A stretch of DNA of 64,000 nucleotides from Conexibacter sp. S30A1 (lineage in GTDB: Bacteria > Actinomycetota > Thermoleophilia > Solirubrobacterales > Solirubrobacteraceae). The notes below the pieces were generated by a model. That model saw nothing but the letters and a program-made list of their open reading frames with translations. It ran no database searches and was not told the origin of the DNA. The stretch spans positions 1,674,001 to 1,738,000 of the forward strand of contig NZ_CP097127.1 in assembly GCF_023330665.1 (NCBI RefSeq), given 5' to 3'. A program made the position numbers and the translations under genes. Below, one piece after another: positions 61,032 to 64,000 of the stretch (its first letter is position 1; every line of letters starts with the position of its first letter).

Positions 61032-62942
61032 TCAAACCTCCACGAGCTCGCCGACGCCGACGCTGGGACGCACAACGGGCTGGGGATCATGCAGCGTAGT
61101 GAATACGCTCGCGCCCGTATCGGCGCTCGACACCGACCGTCGGAAGAGCCCGAAGAGCTCGCGGCCGACGCCCTCCTCACCGGCTCGCGGCGCCACCGCG
61201 GGCAGACGCGACTCGAGGTCTGCCTCGAGCACGTCCAGTCGTCCACGTCGCGCGTCCAGCCGGATCAGGTCGCCGTCGCGCAGCAGCGCAAGCGGTCCAC
61301 CAGCTGCCGCCTCCGGGGTGCAGTGAATCGCCGCCGGCACCTTGCCGGAGGCGCCCGACATGCGCCCGTCGGTGACGAGCGCCACGCGCTGCCCGCGGGC
61401 TTGCATGACGCCGAGCGCCGGGGTCAGCCGGTGCAGCTCAGGCATGCCGTTGGCGCACGGACCCTGGAAGCGCACCACCACGACCACGTCATCGTTCAGC
61501 GTGCCGGCCGCGAACGCATCGAGGAATGACTGCTGATCGTCGAACACGCGTGCGGGCGCCTCGATCACGCACTGCTCGGGCCTGACGGCCGACACCTTGA
61601 CCACGGCCCGGCCGAGTGAGCCGTCAACCACGCGGATGCCGCCGTCGCGGGCAAACGGTTGCTCGGGTGAGCGCAGCACCGCCGGGTCAAGCGCACCGGC
61701 GGCGGGCGCCTGCTCCCAGCGCAGCTCGCCGTCGACCAGCACCGGTGTCTGCGTGTAGCGTCGCAGGCCGTGACCTGCGACGGTCGGCACATCCTCGTGC
61801 AAGAGCCCGGCGTCGAGCAGCGCCGCAAACAGACTGGCGGTGCCACCGGCCCGCTGGAAGTCGTTGATGTCGGCCTTGCCGTTGGGGTAGATGCGGGCCA
61901 GCAGCGGCACCAGCTCGGAGAGCTCGGCGAAATCCTGCCAGGTGAGCGCGATGCCGGCCGCCGCCGCCATCGCCACCAGGTGCATGGTGTGGTTGGTCGA
62001 GCCCCCGGTCGCGAGCAGCGCCACGACGGCGTTGACGATCGCGCGCTCATCGACGATGCGCCCGACTGCCGCGCGCTCCTCGGGGCCAGCCAGCGCGACG
62101 ACCCGGCGACCGGCCGCCTCGGTCAGCCGCCGGCGCAGCACCGTCCCGGCGGGGACGAAGCTCGTGCCCGGCAGGTGTAGGCCGAGTGCCTCCATCAGCA
62201 GCTGGTTGGTGTTGGCCGTCCCGTAGAAGGTGCAGGTGCCGGGGGCGTGGTAGGAGCGCAGCTCCGCGTCGAGCAGCTCGGTGGTGTCAGCGGCGCCACG
62301 GGCGTGACGCTCGCGCACGCTCGCCTTCTCGGTGTTGGGCAACCCCGATGGCATCGGGCCAGCGGGCACGAAGATGCACGGCAGGTGCCCGAAGCTGAGC
62401 GCACCGATCACCAGCCCCGGCACGATCTTGTCGCAGACCCCGAGCAGCAGGGCGGCGTCGAACATGTCGTGGGCCAGAGCCACAGCGGTCGCCATCGCCA
62501 CCACGTCCCGGCTGAACAGCGACAGTTCCATGCCCTCGCGCCCCTGCGTGATCCCATCGCACATGGCCGGCACACCGCCGGCGAACTGGGCCACGCCCCC
62601 GGCTCGCAGGATCTCCTTCTTGAGCAGCGCCGGATAGCGATCGAGCGGCTGGTGTGCCGAGAGCATGTCGTTGTAGGCGGAAACGAGCGCGACGTTGGGC
62701 ACGTCGCGCTCGACGAGCAGCTCCTTCTCGTCTGCGCCGCAGCCGGCGACGCCGTGCGCAAGGTTGGCGCAGCCGGAGCGCCCGCGGGGGCGGCCGTGGA
62801 TGGCGTCATGCTCGATTCGGCGGTCGATCCGGTCGAGATAGGCGCGCCGCGTCTCACGGCTGCGGCGAGCGATCCGCTCGGTGACCTCGGCCACCGTCAG
62901 ATGGACGTCGCGGGCTGGTCGGGGATTTGGCCAGTTGTGCAT
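61032..62942 (-). CDS. edd: 6-phosphogluconate dehydratase
   Basis: 636 residues of the IlvD/Edd family. [52 protein letters not shown] and [13 protein letters not shown] are edd-type motifs, with the Fe-S cysteines in [12 protein letters not shown] and GVCDK positions. [18 protein letters not shown] is the C-terminal block. It makes KDPG from 6-phosphogluconate. The promoter lies so close that the mRNA may be leaderless. Confidence 0.93.
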   Translation of the reverse strand: MHNWPNPRPARDVHLTVAEVTERIARRSRETRRAYLDRIDRRIEHDAIHGRPRGRSGCANLAHGVAGCGADEKELLVERDVPNVALVSAYNDMLSAHQPLDRYPALLKKEILRAGGVAQFAGGVPAMCDGITQGREGMELSLFSRDVVAMATAVALAHDMFDAALLLGVCDKIVPGLVIGALSFGHLPCIFVPAGPMPSGLPNTEKASVRERHARGAADTTELLDAELRSYHAPGTCTFYGTANTNQLLMEALGLHLPGTSFVPAGTVLRRRLTEAAGRRVVALAGPEERAAVGRIVDERAIVNAVVALLATGGSTNHTMHLVAMAAAAGIALTWQDFAELSELVPLLARIYPNGKADINDFQRAGGTASLFAALLDAGLLHEDVPTVAGHGLRRYTQTPVLVDGELRWEQAPAAGALDPAVLRSPEQPFARDGGIRVVDGSLGRAVVKVSAVRPEQCVIEAPARVFDDQQSFLDAFAAGTLNDDVVVVVRFQGPCANGMPELHRLTPALGVMQARGQRVALVTDGRMSGASGKVPAAIHCTPEAAAGGPLALLRDGDLIRLDARRGRLDVLEADLESRLPAVAPRAGEEGVGRELFGLFRRSVSSADTGASVFTTLHDPQPVVRPSVGVGELVEV

Positions 62943-62949
62943 GTTGCGA

Positions 62950-62979
62950 GCTATATCTAATTCGAGTTATGCTTGTCAA
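62950..62979 (-). promoter_or_regulatory. Promoter of edd, probably giving leaderless mRNA
   Basis: A perfect -35 TTGACA (62974-62979) is followed after 17-18 bases by ATATAG/TATAGC (about 62950-62956). A start site about 7 bases further lies within a few bases of ATG 62942, and there is no ribosome site. Confidence 0.65.
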
Positions 62980-63037
62980 GCAACAAAAGTGTTAGACCCC
63001 CGACCTGAGAGGAGCTGGATCGAGTGGGAGGAGTGCG

Positions 63038-63301
63038 ATGAGCGTGGCGCTCGAGGATCAGGCGAGGTTTGAGGCGGAGGACTGCGCGGCCCTGGTGCTG
63101 GCGAGCTTTGCCTGCCGCAGCTGCCTGAAGGCACCGGATCTGATCACGTTGACCGGTGCGCCGGGCAGCCGTCTGGCGACCAGCAAGTGCGCCGCTTGCG
63201 GGGCGATGAATCGCGTCAGCATGAGCGATACGCAGGCCTTCAAGCTGTGGACCCTGCAGCGTGGCAACACCTTCGTGCACTTTGCGCCACAGCACTGGTA
63301 G
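63038..63301 (+). CDS. Small zinc-ribbon protein, hypothetical
   Basis: 87 residues, with GGGAGGAG upstream of ATG 63038. CRSC and CAAC pairs, 33 residues apart (FACRSCLKAPD, TSKCAACGAMN), fit a zinc ribbon. The C-terminus FKLWTLQRGNTFVHF is hydrophobic-aromatic. No family recognised. Divergent from edd. Confidence 0.75.
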   Translation: MSVALEDQARFEAEDCAALVLASFACRSCLKAPDLITLTGAPGSRLATSKCAACGAMNRVSMSDTQAFKLWTLQRGNTFVHFAPQHW

Positions 63302-63348
63302 GCGGCAGCGGCCCGCCGCGCGGACGCTCTTGAGATAGCCTCGGGTCG

Positions 63349-64000
63349 ATGGCGCAGATAACCGTCCAGAGCGGGCTCTCCTTCGAGTACGAGAGCTTCG
63401 GTGACGACGCCGATCCGGCCGTGCTGATGGTGATGGGCTTTGGTGCCCAGCTGGTCTCCTGGCCGCGCGAGTTCTGTGCGCAGCTCGCGGCCGCCGGGCG
63501 CCGCGTGATCGCCTTCGACAACCGCGACTGCGGTCGCTCCGCGAAGCTCGACGGGCGCGAGCCGCCGCTTGAGCAGATCCAGCTGGCAGCGGCGGCGGGC
63601 GACTTCGCCCGCGCCCGTGAGCTTGCGCCCTACACCTTCAGCGACATGAGCGACGACGGCTTTGACCTGCTCGGCGCGCTCGGCATGGAGCGCGCCCACG
63701 TCGTCGGCGTCTCGATGGGCGGCATGATCGCCCAGACGATGGCGATCGAGCACCCCGAACGGGTGCTGACCCTGACCTCGATCATGTCGCACACCGGCGA
63801 GCCGGAGTACGGCCAAGCGCAGCCGGAGGTGCGCGCCGCGCTGCTCGCACCCGAGCCCGAGGACCGCGACGCCTACATCGAGTCGGCGTCAACCTGGCTT
63901 GCCTGGCACTCGCGACGCTACCCGGAGCTCGAGCAGACGCGAGCGATCGCGGCAGAGACCTACGACCGTGGCCTGTGCCCAGCCGGCACGCGCCGCCAGC
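63349..64000 (+). CDS. Alpha/beta hydrolase, 3' end beyond the window
   Basis: 217 residues visible from ATG 63349. LMVMGFGAQLVSWP is the oxyanion region, IAFDNRDCGRSAK follows, and VVGVSMGGMIAQTMA carries the nucleophilic Ser. The catalytic His, and probably the Asp, would lie beyond the window. Resembles esterase/haloperoxidase-like enzymes annotated in actinobacteria. Confidence 0.88.
   Translation, partial: MAQITVQSGLSFEYESFGDDADPAVLMVMGFGAQLVSWPREFCAQLAAAGRRVIAFDNRDCGRSAKLDGREPPLEQIQLAAAAGDFARARELAPYTFSDMSDDGFDLLGALGMERAHVVGVSMGGMIAQTMAIEHPERVLTLTSIMSHTGEPEYGQAQPEVRAALLAPEPEDRDAYIESASTWLAWHSRRYPELEQTRAIAAETYDRGLCPAGTRRQ

Overview
The window is high-GC DNA with GTG/TTG starts, ATGA/GTGA stop-start overlaps and a typical actinobacterial gene set: cydABCD under a Rex-type site, HemQ, DUF4235/holin-like/DUF3618 envelope genes, an ECF42-type sigma factor with DGPF protein, and CtaG/CopA/DUF5134. 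Gene content suggests a deep-branching actinobacterium such as Thermoleophilia/Solirubrobacterales; that placement is inference. I saw no rRNA, tRNA or CRISPR array.

Layout. 1-6.4 kb: end of a type III glutamine synthetase, a secreted glycosidase-like protein with a Thr-rich stalk, UDP-glucose pyrophosphorylase and NAD synthetase. 6.4-13.1 kb: a response regulator and cydABCD (minus strand, order A-B-D-C) with a Rex-like operator before cydA. 13-23 kb: universal stress protein, threonine aldolase-like enzyme, PAS-GGDEF-EAL protein, a GT4 glycosyltransferase fused to a flippase-like membrane domain, HemQ, DNA glycosylase, and the ECF sigma/DGPF pair. 23-26.3 kb: Fe-S maturation genes (ErpA-like; BolA and CGFS glutaredoxin), DegV and four small envelope genes.

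26.3-33.6 kb is the most interesting part. A nitrilase-tetR operon is separated from its probable operator and Shine-Dalgarno sequence by a group II intron. The intron's reverse transcriptase is itself split by a 2,967-bp serine-recombinase element. Deleting the element between its two AA/TT core dinucleotides restores a continuous 455-residue maturase. Removing the intron would place GGGGG a few bases before the nitrilase ATG. The operator has the TGAnTGA-N4-TCAnTCA architecture of FadR-type TetR regulators, matching the downstream tetR gene and the upstream enoyl-CoA hydratase.

33.6-44.8 kb: AlgH/YqgE, CDF metal exporter, PlsC-like acyltransferase, a double YbjQ/DUF74 protein, a lone biotinyl domain, an ABC-2 exporter, a rubredoxin, a Nudix hydrolase, a GH15 enzyme, CcdA, and an Nramp-like transporter behind a perfect TTAGGGTACCCTAA palindrome. 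45-50 kb: copper ATPase with DUF5134 protein, divergent from a membrane protein and CtaG. 50-57 kb: aldehyde dehydrogenase, then dabB-dabA-DUF6671, a bicarbonate-accumulation (DAB) operon with a divergent winged-helix gene. 57-64 kb: MBL hydrolase, flippase-like protein, ROK regulator, Entner-Doudoroff genes edd-eda with a probably leaderless edd mRNA, a zinc-ribbon protein and a partial alpha/beta hydrolase.

A second theme is strong palindromes. Four hairpins share the sense-strand core GGCC-CGCT-GGCC with different but perfectly self-complementary arms. Two are terminator-like and two lie inside coding sequence, where they encode GPLAG linkers.
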